Part shown: one piece after another, positions 1 through 8,999 of the stretch | How positions within the stretch are numbered: position 1 is the stretch's first letter | How the letters are laid out: each line of letters begins with the position of its first letter | Source of the DNA: Clostridium beijerinckii | Lineage (GTDB): Bacteria; Bacillota; Clostridia; Clostridiales; Clostridiaceae | Direction: 5' to 3' | Assembly (NCBI RefSeq): GCF_036699995.1 | Contig: NZ_CP144906.1 | Span: 4,096,001 to 4,160,000 of the forward strand | DNA length: 64,000 nt | The notes under the pieces: model-generated | What the model saw: the letters and a program-made list of their open reading frames with translations, nothing else | What the model was told of the DNA's origin: nothing | Databases searched by the model: none | Made by a program: the position numbers and the translations under genes

Positions 1-862
1 GCGGCGGATTCAATACCCTTATTAATTCCATATTATCGAAACCTATTATCGATAAATCATCAGGTATATTAATCCCCATCTCATTTATTGCCATTACTGC
101 ACCTAATGTCATTTCATAATTAGTTACATAAACGGCAGTTGGCGGATCATCCATGCTCAACAATTCCTTGAAAAGAGCATATCCACTATCCATTCTGTAA
201 TCTCCGTATTTTATTAAATTCGAATCAATTTTAAATGAATAATCTTCATGCACTCTATAATAACCTTTTAATCTTTGCTCAGCAGTATACATTTCTTGAG
301 GTCCTACAATTACACCTACTCTTTTATGTCCCTTGGTAAATAAAGTTTCTACTGCATTATATGATGAATTTAAATTATCCCCAAGTACTACATCACATTC
401 TATGTCTTTTAAAAGTCTATCAATAAGTATTACTGGTATTCCACTTTCTAATATATCACGTAACTCGTTTACTTCTTTCCCTGATGGTACTAAAACTATT
501 GCATCTACTGATTTATTGACTAAGAATTCTAATTTCTTCTTTTCTAAGTCATAATCTTGCTTATAATCACATATTATAGTTCCGTAACCATCTTTCAAAA
601 GAACATCTTCTATTTTTGAAACAATTGATGTAAAAAACAGATTATTTAAATCTGGTAGAGCTATCCCTACTGTTCTAGTTTTATTAGTCTTTAATCCTCT
701 TGCCATTTCATTAACTGTAAAATTTAATTCTTCAATGGCAGCTTGAATTATTTCTCTATTTTTATCTAAAACATTTCCACCATTTATGTATTTAGATATA
801 GTTGCTATTGATAAGCCTGTTTTTCGAGCTACATCTTTAATTGTCGCACTTATTATAACCAC
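1..862 (-). CDS. LacI-family transcriptional regulator (partial, C-terminus outside window)
   Basis: The minus-strand frame from 862 reads an N-terminal LacI helix-turn-helix (ATIKDVARKTGLSIATISKY), a hinge, then a periplasmic-binding-protein-like sugar domain with the usual TRTVGIALPDLNN entry. About 287 codons are visible; family members are about 330 residues, so roughly 40 are lost past base 1. The start is uncertain. A GTG at 862-860 overlaps the ribosome binding site (AGGGAGGTGG), and an ATA codon a few bases on has better spacing. Family role: DNA-bound repressor or activator that senses a sugar or phosphosugar. An operator-like palindrome just upstream suggests autoregulation. The regulated pathway cannot be told from this window. 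Confidence 0.88.
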   Translation of the reverse strand, partial: MVIISATIKDVARKTGLSIATISKYINGGNVLDKNREIIQAAIEELNFTVNEMARGLKTNKTRTVGIALPDLNNLFFTSIVSKIEDVLLKDGYGTIICDYKQDYDLEKKKLEFLVNKSVDAIVLVPSGKEVNELRDILESGIPVILIDRLLKDIECDVVLGDNLNSSYNAVETLFTKGHKRVGVIVGPQEMYTAEQRLKGYYRVHEDYSFKIDSNLIKYGDYRMDSGYALFKELLSMDDPPTAVYVTNYEMTLGAVMAINEMGINIPDDLSIIGFDNMELIRVLNPP

Positions 863-869
863 CTCCCTA

Positions 870-887
870 AGTGAAACGTTTAGCTTA
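870..887. promoter_or_regulatory. operator-like AAACGTTT palindrome upstream of the LacI gene
   Basis: GTGAAACGTTTAGC lies immediately upstream of the LacI-type gene. A central CG with A/T-rich symmetric flanks is typical of LacI/GalR-family operators and resembles catabolite-responsive elements. Autoregulation is inferred from position. The substring ACGTTTAGCT recurs at about 1201-1210, next to the 3' end of the phytase-like gene. Confidence 0.4.
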
Positions 888-1215
888 ATTCAATATTATA
901 TCTTTCTATTTTATTTGTCAATAGATAATGTCTAATTTTACTAAATAAATTAGTACTAATTTATTTTCTTATATCATTAATTACAAATATCTAAGCCAGT
1001 GTTTAGATTGAGGAATGCACTTCAACCTACTATATCACTTTAGAGTTTCTATATTTCATTTTATTATCATTTAAATTACTGCCTAGTACTTGCCTTTTTA
1101 GCATTCCTCTTTTTGATTCATTCTATTTTTTATTGTACTATTTCTATTTTCTTAACTCCTCATTAAATAATTAAAATATTAGTCATCTAAATAGGATAAT
1201 ACGTTTAGCTCTGTA
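888..1215. other. non-coding gap between LacI gene and phytase-like gene
   Basis: AT-rich sequence holding the promoter region of the LacI gene and the 3' flank of the phytase-like gene. I see no convincing ORF, no strong terminator stem and no RNA gene. Confidence 0.5.
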
Positions 1216-3681
1216 TTAATGTTTAATGTTCTTACTTATAATCTCCATAAAAGTTTCAGGAGGAACGACTCTTACGCTTTTGTTTTCTTTTAGCATGTTT
1301 GTAACTTTCTCTACATTACTTGTCTCTTTTGTCCATACATGAACATAGACAAAGGTGTATGCTTCTGGATTATGGACATTTGTTTGACCTAAGCTGACCC
1401 TGTCATTTATCTTTTTTACTAGCTCTTCTTCGTCTTCAAGTGAATTCCAAAGTAGATCTCTGCAAGACACTAAAGGTTTATTATTAGACCATAAAATTTC
1501 TCCTTTATAATTATCGTGCCTATGATAATCAAGATAAAATAAACCTTTGATATTTGATTTTTTAGTAAACTCATTCCAAAGCTCAATATCATGAAACGCA
1601 GAATCATCTATTATTGATACATAATTTTCATTTACTCTTTTCATATAATTATTTAATAAGTCAACATATGAACTTAATTTATTACGTGGGAATTTGCTTG
1701 GATATATGTATCCATTTCCAGATGGAGCCACAATAAAATTATTCCTTGGATTTTCATTGCTTACGCTTTTATAATATAAATCAAATACAGTAGGACTTAA
1801 ATAATATAACGCTGGAGTCATAGACCAACCTAAAGAAAGTTTGTCTCTATTTTCATAACCAAACCACTTAGGCGAACCATAATTAGTTCCAAGGTTCCAC
1901 TGCTGATTATCTCCATCTGACATTATAAAAGTAACATAGTGAACATTTTCTTCTTTAGGAACTTTTAATGAAGAGTTTTTATTAATATGAGGTTCTTTGA
2001 AAGCACTTAATGTAGTTAAATTATAGGACCAATCTGCTGCAACCATGCTTACACCATATTTTGAAGCTGTACTCACGTTAATAAACTCATCTGGACCCCA
2101 GCCCAAACATGTAGCGTTATTATCCATAGACGAAAACACCTTATCTCTAAGAGCTGTTTTATCTACACTTCCTTCGTAAAATATTAAGGATTTAGTCATT
2201 ATGGCATAATCTCTTAATGCATCAATTCTATCAGGGGAAAGTTCCATTACCATAGAATGATTTAGCCCTTTATTCCACAAATTATCATAGGCCCAATTTT
2301 CATCTGTATTTCTACAATCTCCTTTATTTTCTATACCAAGCTCCTTTATTTTAGGTTCCAGCTTTTCATCAATAACTATAGCGTTTTTAAGGCCTGCTAA
2401 GGAACAAGCATTATTTATTGAAGGATCTTTAGTTTCACCATTATAAAGCACGTACCCTTTTATATAGTCTTTATATATTTTTATTAGCTCCCAAGGATCT
2501 GATATCATTTCATAAGGTACATTATGATTACTTTTTAAATCTTCCAACCATATTTTATAATCAGGCTGAGAAGAATTAAGTGTATATATTTGAAAAGAAC
2601 AATGATTATTAACTAGCCCCTGAAGGCTAGTTGTCATTGTTCTTTCACCAGGTGTCATAGAATCTAAAGAAATCGCATATAAAGATTTAGGAATTATATT
2701 ATTTTTCATATGAACAGAATTTACATTTGATACCTTGATAGCATTAGATTTATCTGTTTCATCTATACTCGAAGCTTTACTATTCCACTCACTCCATTTA
2801 GTATTAAATGAATCTCCGTTAGCTTTGCAATAATCATAAAATTTATTTAAGAATCCCATTCTTTCATTATTATAAAAAGACTTCAATGTAGTATCCTCAA
2901 AATTTGCTAATGCCAATTGTCTTTTAATTATACCATCAGCATTGACATCCTTATAATTATTAATCATGTCGTACATTATCATGAAAGTAGATGTTCTTCC
3001 TATACCCTCTTTGCAATGAAAGTGAAGCCAAGAATCTTTTGGTTTATTTTTTATGAATTCCATAAAATAATCAACCATATCATCAGTAGGTATTCCACCA
3101 TCTCTAACTGTTACTCTTTCATATCCTAAATTTTTTGATTTAGTAAGTTCTTCTTCGCTTTGAACTGTTTTAACATCCATGGTTTGTTTAGAATTATTAT
3201 AAAAAGTTATAGGTTCATTTAACTTGATACTTTTTAAATCCTCTTTTTCTTTAGCTATAACTTGATCTCTTGTAAGTCCTACATTAGCATTATTCTTTGC
3301 ATCTGCCCAGCTAACTGAGAACCCATTTATGAATCCGTGACACTCTTGCCTTAAATCTATTACTGTCGTAGGGAGAGAAGTATCAATTGCCTTTATTAAA
3401 AGATCTATATTATTCCCTGAAAATTGTTGACTGCCAGAAATATTCAGCTTATCTAACCCCTTAAGATCTAAATCTTTATTGTCCTTTACAACTGCTAAAT
3501 CAGTAGTTTTTCGGAAATGCTTTGGTAAAACACTATTATAATTAACTGAATCCAAAATTAGATGTACTCCATTATCCTTATCCGACGGTACCTCAGCTAT
3601 TGCATTGTTATTCACAGCAAATGAGAAAATACTGACTATCAGCAGCATTAAAATTGTAATCCTTTTAAAATTTCTCTTCAT
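1216..3681 (-). CDS. secreted cysteine-phytase-like phosphatase fused to GxGYxYP domain
   Basis: 821 residues, good ribosome binding site (AGGAGGAAC) before the ATG. Residues 1-29 form a signal peptide. Residues about 35-290 match the protein-tyrosine-phosphatase-like inositol phosphatase (cysteine phytase, PhyA) pattern: RQECHGFINGFSVSW near 111-125, a general-acid loop at VRDGGIP (192-198), and the P-loop HCKEGIGRT at 222-230 with Cys223 as nucleophile. Residues about 325-820 look like the GxGYxYP putative glycoside hydrolase family, with GNGYIYP at 655-661 and DGDNQQW near 589-595. Expected location is extracellular or cell-surface; no LPXTG or other anchor is seen at the C-terminus. The phosphatase activity is a strong family inference. 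The role of the C-terminal half is not established. It is transcribed alone. Confidence 0.82.
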   Translation of the reverse strand: MKRNFKRITILMLLIVSIFSFAVNNNAIAEVPSDKDNGVHLILDSVNYNSVLPKHFRKTTDLAVVKDNKDLDLKGLDKLNISGSQQFSGNNIDLLIKAIDTSLPTTVIDLRQECHGFINGFSVSWADAKNNANVGLTRDQVIAKEKEDLKSIKLNEPITFYNNSKQTMDVKTVQSEEELTKSKNLGYERVTVRDGGIPTDDMVDYFMEFIKNKPKDSWLHFHCKEGIGRTSTFMIMYDMINNYKDVNADGIIKRQLALANFEDTTLKSFYNNERMGFLNKFYDYCKANGDSFNTKWSEWNSKASSIDETDKSNAIKVSNVNSVHMKNNIIPKSLYAISLDSMTPGERTMTTSLQGLVNNHCSFQIYTLNSSQPDYKIWLEDLKSNHNVPYEMISDPWELIKIYKDYIKGYVLYNGETKDPSINNACSLAGLKNAIVIDEKLEPKIKELGIENKGDCRNTDENWAYDNLWNKGLNHSMVMELSPDRIDALRDYAIMTKSLIFYEGSVDKTALRDKVFSSMDNNATCLGWGPDEFINVSTASKYGVSMVAADWSYNLTTLSAFKEPHINKNSSLKVPKEENVHYVTFIMSDGDNQQWNLGTNYGSPKWFGYENRDKLSLGWSMTPALYYLSPTVFDLYYKSVSNENPRNNFIVAPSGNGYIYPSKFPRNKLSSYVDLLNNYMKRVNENYVSIIDDSAFHDIELWNEFTKKSNIKGLFYLDYHRHDNYKGEILWSNNKPLVSCRDLLWNSLEDEEELVKKINDRVSLGQTNVHNPEAYTFVYVHVWTKETSNVEKVTNMLKENKSVRVVPPETFMEIISKNIKH

Positions 3682-4207
3682 GTTGTTCCTCCTATATTGT
3701 AGATAATCATTAGTTATAATGATAGTATCCTATAGGAGAATACTTTTTATTCAAAATAATAATTTAAAATTATATAAATTCAAAATGTAATATACTTGTT
3801 CTTTCACCTTGGTCTATACATTGATATTATACGTACTTTATTTGTATTTATCTTGAATCAATACATCACAAAGTTCGTTGTAATTTTATATACTTTTTAT
3901 TCTTCCTCCAAATATAAGATATTAAATCTAAACCATTCATAGTTTCACATTAATAAATGGAACTTTACACCATGTGTAAGTATATCTATAAATTATAGAC
4001 ATTTTGTATAGATAAACAACTTAAGAGTTTGATTTACGTGGTAACTTACCGGAATCATAAATATTTTAATTACAAAAAACTATGAAAATATCGTTGAAGG
4101 TTCTAATCAGCATTCAGCTTATGGTTTATATTGAGTAAATATAAGTTGACATTAGTGATAAATTTCAAGTGCTAAGTTAATAAAGTATAGGAAGGATGAG
4201 GACTAGC
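3682..4207. other. divergent intergenic region
   Basis: Carries promoters for the leftward phytase-like gene and the rightward amidohydrolase. The middle holds a half copy of the large palindromic repeat family (4007-4125). Otherwise no ORF or RNA gene is seen. Confidence 0.5.
4007..4125 (+). repeat. half copy of the giant palindromic repeat (TATAGATAA family)
   Basis: Starts with the family terminus TATAGATAA and continues through ACCGGAATCATAAATATTTT, ACTATGAAAATATCG and TGAAGGTTCTAA. The same succession of boxes occurs in the elements at 26273-26552 and 41546-41650. The matching second arm is missing, so this is a truncated copy. Confidence 0.55.
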
Positions 4208-5200
4208 ATGTGCACAGCAATAACGCTACAATCAAAAAAGATGGAAAATTTTTTTGGAAGAACTATGGATTTTTCCTATGATATTGAGCCAGAACTTTAT
4301 GTTGTACCTAAAAATTATGTATGGAATAATACTCTTAATATGAGTAAAATTTGTGATTATTATAGCTTTATGGGAATTGGACAAGAAGCAGGTGAAATGC
4401 TTGGTTTCTTTGATGGAGTAAATGAAAAAGGATTTGCGGCTGCAGCATTATATTTTGCAGGTTATGCTAAATACAAGACTCATAAGGATTCCATTAGCAA
4501 GCAAGCTGTTTCATCCTTAGATTTTCTTCATTATATTTTAGGAAGATGTGAATCAGTAAAAGATCTTAAAGAAATATTAATGGAAATAGATATTGTAGGT
4601 CTTGAAGATCCAGTAACGCAAACAGTAGCGCCTTTACATTGGATTGCTACAGATAAAAGTGGAGAATGTGTTGTAATTGAACAAACAGAAAGGGGTTTAA
4701 CTTTATACAAAAATTCAATTGGAGTTATGGCCAATAGTCCTGATCTTCAGTGGCACATGACTAATTTACGAAATTACATGAATGTATCTCCAACTCAGAC
4801 TAGTGATGCATGCTGGGGTAACATTCATTTAAGGCCATTTGGTCAGGCAGGAGGAACTATGCAGTTACCTGGAGGCTACACATCTCCAGAACGATTTGTA
4901 AGAACAGCATATCAAAAAACACATATTAAAGCACCTAGTGACAGCTTAGAAGCAATAAATACATGCTTTCATATTATGGAAAGTGTTTCTATTCCAAAAG
5001 GGATAGTAATAACAAATAGAGATACTTATGATTATACAAAATATACTGCCTTTGTTAATACAAATACTTGTGAATATTTCTTTAAAACTTATGATAATCC
5101 TAATATTACAAGGGCAAGCCTTTGTGATAACTATAAAAAGAATACTGAGCTAATCTCTCTAGGAAAGTTACGGCATCCAATTAAATTTGGAGAAATATAG
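4208..5200 (+). CDS. linear amide C-N hydrolase, penicillin V acylase/bile salt hydrolase family
   Basis: 330 residues when started at the ATG at 4208, which places Cys at position 2 and sits 5-6 bases after GGATGAGG. The earlier ATG at 4196 overlaps that binding site. The family is an N-terminal-nucleophile hydrolase that removes Met to expose Cys2. Visible active-site residues are Cys2, Arg18, Asp21 (FFGRTMDF), Asn176 (MANSP) and Arg229 (SPERF), the standard set. Residue 82 is Tyr (ALYFAGYA). Established work on the family associates Tyr82 with penicillin V acylases and Asn82 with bile salt hydrolases, so acylase-like specificity is inferred. No signal peptide, so cytoplasmic. Transcribed alone, with a terminator at 5289-5325. 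Confidence 0.9.
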   Translation: MCTAITLQSKKMENFFGRTMDFSYDIEPELYVVPKNYVWNNTLNMSKICDYYSFMGIGQEAGEMLGFFDGVNEKGFAAAALYFAGYAKYKTHKDSISKQAVSSLDFLHYILGRCESVKDLKEILMEIDIVGLEDPVTQTVAPLHWIATDKSGECVVIEQTERGLTLYKNSIGVMANSPDLQWHMTNLRNYMNVSPTQTSDACWGNIHLRPFGQAGGTMQLPGGYTSPERFVRTAYQKTHIKAPSDSLEAINTCFHIMESVSIPKGIVITNRDTYDYTKYTAFVNTNTCEYFFKTYDNPNITRASLCDNYKKNTELISLGKLRHPIKFGEI

Positions 5201-5288
5201 TATTGATTCTACCATTTAAAATATATAATCTACACTTACAAAGAACACAATATCCATAGATTTGACCGTACTATAATTTTATGAAGAA

Positions 5289-5325
5289 TAAAGAAGTTCA
5301 CCATACAACAATGATGAACTTTTTT
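5289..5325. terminator. bidirectional intrinsic terminator
   Basis: Stem AAGAAGTTCA / TGAACTTTTT with a T-run on the plus side and A-run on the other. It separates the rightward amidohydrolase from the leftward anti-sigma gene. Confidence 0.8.
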
Positions 5326-5417
5326 GAGTGCCTATTATACTCTACTATTAATTTATTTTTACTACCTTTAAATCTACTTATATCTCAGTCAACCTATTTC
5401 TGATAAGAAAAAGTGTA

Positions 5418-6536
5418 TTATTTTTTTAGTTCAATTACTATATCATCTAATGCAAATTCATCGTTCTTAGGGTGATTCTCATCTACAATAGGACTTGTAT
5501 CAACTGATTCTCCCTCTCCATTACCTGATTCTTGATGTACATTATTTGATAAATGCACTTTAGGAGTTATTATTAATTTAGTTGCATTTGGATTTAACTC
5601 CCCAAAATTTGACATAGATTTTCCGGCATATCTTCCTTCACTACCTTCATTTGTTGAAACACTTGTAGCTTTATAGACATTTCCTAAATCATCTTTTACT
5701 TCTTCTATAGGGATATCTACAATAAAGTATTTCTCCTGTAAATCCTTTGAAATTTCTTGAGAATAATTTAACGTAAATGTTGCTGACGTTTTAGAAATAC
5801 TTTCTATATTTAATTGAACTCCATTTTTTTCAGTTGTCTTATTTACCATTTGTTTAACATTATCTAATGCTTTTAAATTAATTTTAAACTTCCAATTTCC
5901 TTTTATTTCTTTAGAATTTTCAGAGCTCATATCTCCTATATCTGTGAAATTTAATTCAAAATTTATGGCTTTTCTTTCTTCATTTATACTAATAGTTTCT
6001 TCACCTACATAAGTATTCTCAGCAACCCTTTTTACTCCAGAACTTCCTCCTGTCCCGCCATCATAATCTTTTATAGTAACTCTCGGTCCATTCATATTAA
6101 AAAATGGATTATCTCCTAAATCTTTATCACTTACTATTTCATAGGTATAAGTTAAGGTTTTTCCATCAAATATTGCTTCTTTTATTGTGACTTTAATGCC
6201 ATTACTTTCTTGCGTAACTCCCATCACATCTGCATATTCCTTATATTTATCATATGCACCTGTTCTACCATTATCTATAAGCCTAAATATGTCTCCAACT
6301 ATGGGAATTTCTGCTGCATAAGATGGATAGGCTACTCCCAAAGTTCCTGCACCTCCAATTAACAAACAACACAAAACTGCTGCCGCTATTCCCTTATTTC
6401 TATATGACTTATTTTTATTTATAGACTTCTTTAAATACTTTTTTACCTTTGCTTTTTCAATATCAGTCGCTTCTATCATTTCCATTTCATCTTCATCTAT
6501 TTCTATATCATTTAGAATTTCATAAATATCTTTCAT
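5418..6536 (-). CDS. DUF4179 transmembrane anti-sigma factor
   Basis: 372 residues. The N-terminal 50 residues are acidic then basic and cytoplasmic. A single membrane segment lies at about 49-73 (GIAAAVLCCLLIGGAGTLG), followed by the DUF4179-type extracytoplasmic domain (YPSYAAEIPIVGDIFRLIDN) and a beta-rich C-terminal domain. Start ATG lies one base after the sigma gene stop; its GGAGGT site is inside the sigma gene, so the two are translationally coupled. By context it binds and holds the adjacent ECF sigma factor at the membrane and releases it on an envelope signal. The signal is unknown. Confidence 0.85.
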   Translation of the reverse strand: MKDIYEILNDIEIDEDEMEMIEATDIEKAKVKKYLKKSINKNKSYRNKGIAAAVLCCLLIGGAGTLGVAYPSYAAEIPIVGDIFRLIDNGRTGAYDKYKEYADVMGVTQESNGIKVTIKEAIFDGKTLTYTYEIVSDKDLGDNPFFNMNGPRVTIKDYDGGTGGSSGVKRVAENTYVGEETISINEERKAINFELNFTDIGDMSSENSKEIKGNWKFKINLKALDNVKQMVNKTTEKNGVQLNIESISKTSATFTLNYSQEISKDLQEKYFIVDIPIEEVKDDLGNVYKATSVSTNEGSEGRYAGKSMSNFGELNPNATKLIITPKVHLSNNVHQESGNGEGESVDTSPIVDENHPKNDEFALDDIVIELKK

Positions 6537-6537
6537 A

Positions 6538-7083
6538 TTACACTACCTCCAAATTTAGCCTAAGTTTTTTCTTACCTCTATAAATTCTATTGTCTAACGC
6601 AGATCTGGTAAGTCCAAACTTTCTAGCAATATCCTCAGACTTTTCCCCTAGAAAGAACTTCATAATAAATATATCTCTATCCATAGGCTCAAGAGTGTTA
6701 ATTAAGTTTATCAATTCATTTCTTTCTTCTAGCTTAATAATTTCTTCTTCCACTAATTCATTTGTGCTTATTTCCTTATCCTCTATGCTTACATTAAAAT
6801 CCTTAACTTCTTTCCTGTAATAATCAATAGCTTTAAATCTTGCTATCTTAAATATCCATTTCTTGAAATCAACTTCTTCACCTGTAAACTTATCTGAATT
6901 ATTCCATACTGAAAAAAACACATCATTTATACACTCCTCAATAATTCCATCCTTGTTAAGTGGCGAAAGTATTTTATATATTGTGGATTTAACTAATGCC
7001 AGATATTTATCTACTATAAACTCTATTGCATCTTCTTTCCTCTTTTTCAGTCTACTGATATAATTTTTTTCGGCACACCTCAT
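6538..7083 (-). CDS. ECF-type RNA polymerase sigma factor
   Basis: 181 residues. Region 2 is visible around VDKYLALVKSTIYKILSPLNKDGIIEECINDVFFSVW and FKKWIFKIARFKAIDYYR, region 4 around MDRDIFIMKFFLGEKSEDIARKFG and NRIYRGKKKLR. Start ATG at 7083 follows GGAG by eight bases. It redirects core RNA polymerase to a regulon that normally includes its own operon. The next gene downstream is its presumed membrane anti-sigma partner. Targets cannot be read from the window. Confidence 0.93.
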   Translation of the reverse strand: MRCAEKNYISRLKKRKEDAIEFIVDKYLALVKSTIYKILSPLNKDGIIEECINDVFFSVWNNSDKFTGEEVDFKKWIFKIARFKAIDYYRKEVKDFNVSIEDKEISTNELVEEEIIKLEERNELINLINTLEPMDRDIFIMKFFLGEKSEDIARKFGLTRSALDNRIYRGKKKLRLNLEVV

Positions 7084-7577
7084 TGAAATTTCTCCAATCC
7101 ATTATTTTCGTAAAAGCTCTTACACTTTATATAACGTAAATAAAAATGTTTTCTCTCATTTTATTTTTATTTGCTTTACATATTTCTATTTTATTACTAT
7201 ATAAAGATTTTCACATTCATTAAATTTATTAAACCTCTTCGTATTAAATCAAATTAAGGACTCATAGTAAAACGGTGCTGCCTTCTCTGAATCTAAGAAA
7301 TACTTTTTACCTAATTGACTCTCCTTTAATATATAAATTTTAGATAACGCAATTCATTTTTTCTAAAATCATTTAGTTTATAGTTCTTGCTTATCCGCTA
7401 AGACCAAATGAATTAAAGCTTTTAGAATTCATATAGATCAACTATAAAATTTTCTTTGTGTCTTTACTTCAACTGTATTGATTATTTGCTGCCCAAAAAA
7501 ATTTTAGGATATTTATGTAATTCATGGAATTAATGCGTATATCATATACGAAAACAAAATGAAGGAGGTAAAAATAT
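7084..7577. other. non-coding region upstream of the sigma gene and DUF1659 gene
   Basis: Divergent promoter region of almost 500 bases, AT-rich. It ends in the strong ribosome binding site GAAGGAGGT of the DUF1659 gene. No additional ORF, RNA gene or clear hairpin was recognised. Confidence 0.5.
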
Positions 7578-7802
7578 ATGGCTGTAACTAAAACTATTGA
7601 CTCTATTTCTCTTAGTATTGAAGTTCAAAAAGGATTAGATAAAACTGGCGATCCAATTTATACTAAGAAAACTTTCTCAGGCATCAAAACAGATGCAACA
7701 CCAGAAAATATCTATGCTGTTGCTGATGCAATTAAAGCTGTTATAGAAGCTAATACTAGAGACTACTTTATAAATGAATCTTCTAGTTTAGCAAATGCTT
7801 AG
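7578..7802 (+). CDS. DUF1659 family small protein
   Basis: 74 residues following GGAGG. The pattern LSIEVQKGLDKTGDPIYTKKTFSGIK, then NIYAVADAIKAVI, is characteristic of DUF1659. In many Clostridia and Bacilli a DUF1659 gene is directly followed by a DUF2922 gene, as here (8063). No signal peptide or membrane segment; biochemical function unknown. Unusually, 260 bases of hairpin-rich DNA separate the two partners. Confidence 0.85.
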   Translation: MAVTKTIDSISLSIEVQKGLDKTGDPIYTKKTFSGIKTDATPENIYAVADAIKAVIEANTRDYFINESSSLANA

Positions 7803-8062
7803 TATCTTATTCTTTAAAAATATTGTGGAAACTCGACTCACATTCGTTCGCTGAGTGCTCACAGAGTAAGCGACCACCATCAAATCATAGATGCTCACAG
7901 AGAAAGTTCTGCACCTATAAATTAAGCAGCTATGCTGCAATTAAGAACTTTTCACTTATAGCCAAATACAAGATTTGGAGCATCACTTTTGAGATGTCTG
8001 CTTAAGTGATTCACACCGAATCATAGATTCGGGTTCTCTACTTAAGATTGGAGGAAAATTAA
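7803..8062. repeat. hairpin-rich insert between DUF1659 and DUF2922 genes
   Basis: Contains consecutive short stem-loops: GCAGC-tat-GCTGC inside AAGTTCT...AGAACTT (about 7902-7952), CCAAATacaagATTTGG (about 7962-7977), ATCACTT...AAGTGAT (about 7980-8010) and CGAATC-atag-ATTCG (about 8015-8030). The start carries CTCGACTCAC...CGTTCGCTGAGT, which recurs in inverted orientation in the 5S-23S spacer near 61405-61440. The 60-codon ORF across it is not credible. Confidence 0.6.
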
Positions 8063-8281
8063 ATGGAATATTCTTTATCTATGACTTTTTTAACTGCGGC
8101 TGGTGAAAAAAGTACTTTAAGTGTTTCTGGTGCTAAGCCAAGTCTTACAAAAGACGAGATTAATGCACTTATGGATACTGTAATTGCTAAAAATGTTTTC
8201 AAAACTAATTCTGGTGATTTAGTTAAGAAATCTGGTGCTCAAGTTACTCAAAGACAAGTTACTAAATTTGATGTAGCTTAA
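8063..8281 (+). CDS. DUF2922 family small protein
   Basis: 72 residues after TTGGAGGAAAA. The pattern MEYSLSMTFLTAAGEKST...SLTKDEINALMDTVIAKNVF...AQVTQRQVTKFDV is typical of DUF2922. Partner of the DUF1659 gene upstream. Function unknown; no export signal. A strong terminator follows the stop codon. Confidence 0.87.
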   Translation: MEYSLSMTFLTAAGEKSTLSVSGAKPSLTKDEINALMDTVIAKNVFKTNSGDLVKKSGAQVTQRQVTKFDVA

Positions 8282-8295
8282 GTTTTAAGTAACCT

Positions 8296-8337
8296 AAAAA
8301 AGGAAGCTTATCTCATAGTGGATAAGCTTCCTTTTTC
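8296..8337 (+). terminator. intrinsic terminator of DUF1659-DUF2922 operon
   Basis: Perfect stem AGGAAGCTTATC / GATAAGCTTCCT with an 8-base loop and T5 tail. Confidence 0.93.
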
Positions 8338-8628
8338 ATTATCTTTATTATCTAATGATTTGATTATTCAAGTTAATACCTTATAAAATTCTATGCTTAA
8401 GATTTCTACGCTCCTGCTGATTCAAATTTTACCAAGATTCTATAAATGCATCTTTCTCTGGTAACACTCATTTTTACATTTTAAATAGTAAACTACCAAT
8501 CTTGTCTTATCCCCTCTTCAGGTTTAATTTTTATTTTTAATATTTCAGAATATATTCTTCTCACTTTCACATAATAAAATTAAGTTTATAATTACATAAT
8601 ATTTTAATTTAGAAAGGTGAGTGATCTA
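8338..8628. other. non-coding gap before the secreted-protein pair
   Basis: AT-rich promoter region of the 8629 gene. No ORF or structured RNA recognised. Confidence 0.4.
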
Positions 8629-8943
8629 ATGAAAAAGTACCCACTGGCATTTTTATTTTTTTTACTATTAATCTTTCATATTTTTACAATCCCTGTTGGA
8701 GCTGAACCCAAAACCTTACATGAAGGATTTTATAAAGCTACAGATTTAAATTTGTCTCATGGCGTTCATACTGTACAAAATACTTCAACCAGTGATTATG
8801 CCTTTATTGCTATTTTCGATTCAAATCAAGTAACTAGGCAATATATGCGATTAGATCCTCAGTCAGACAAGTATATTTTAATACCTTTAGAATCTGAATT
8901 TGAAATAATTGTATCTAGTAAAGGTAGCATTATTATAAACTAG
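8629..8943 (+). CDS. small secreted protein, first of a tandem paralogous pair
   Basis: 104 residues from the ATG at 8629, chosen because AGAAAGGTGA lies directly upstream and an in-frame GTG at 8617 overlaps it. Residues 1-25 form a signal peptide ending near VGA. The mature part is about 80 residues, beta-rich, with conserved boxes GFYKATDLNLS, HTVQN, RLDPQS, FEIIV and GSIIIN. It shares these in order with the next gene. No known family recognised. Probably exported. Confidence 0.75.
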   Translation: MKKYPLAFLFFLLLIFHIFTIPVGAEPKTLHEGFYKATDLNLSHGVHTVQNTSTSDYAFIAIFDSNQVTRQYMRLDPQSDKYILIPLESEFEIIVSSKGSIIIN

Positions 8944-8999
8944 ATAAAATGCTCAATTCATTTTCTTGTTATCTATAAAATCAAAAGGTGGTTATATTT

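Noticed and set aside
7823..8005. 60-codon ORF between DUF1659 and DUF2922 genes
   Set aside because: It crosses the series of hairpins and has no ribosome binding site.
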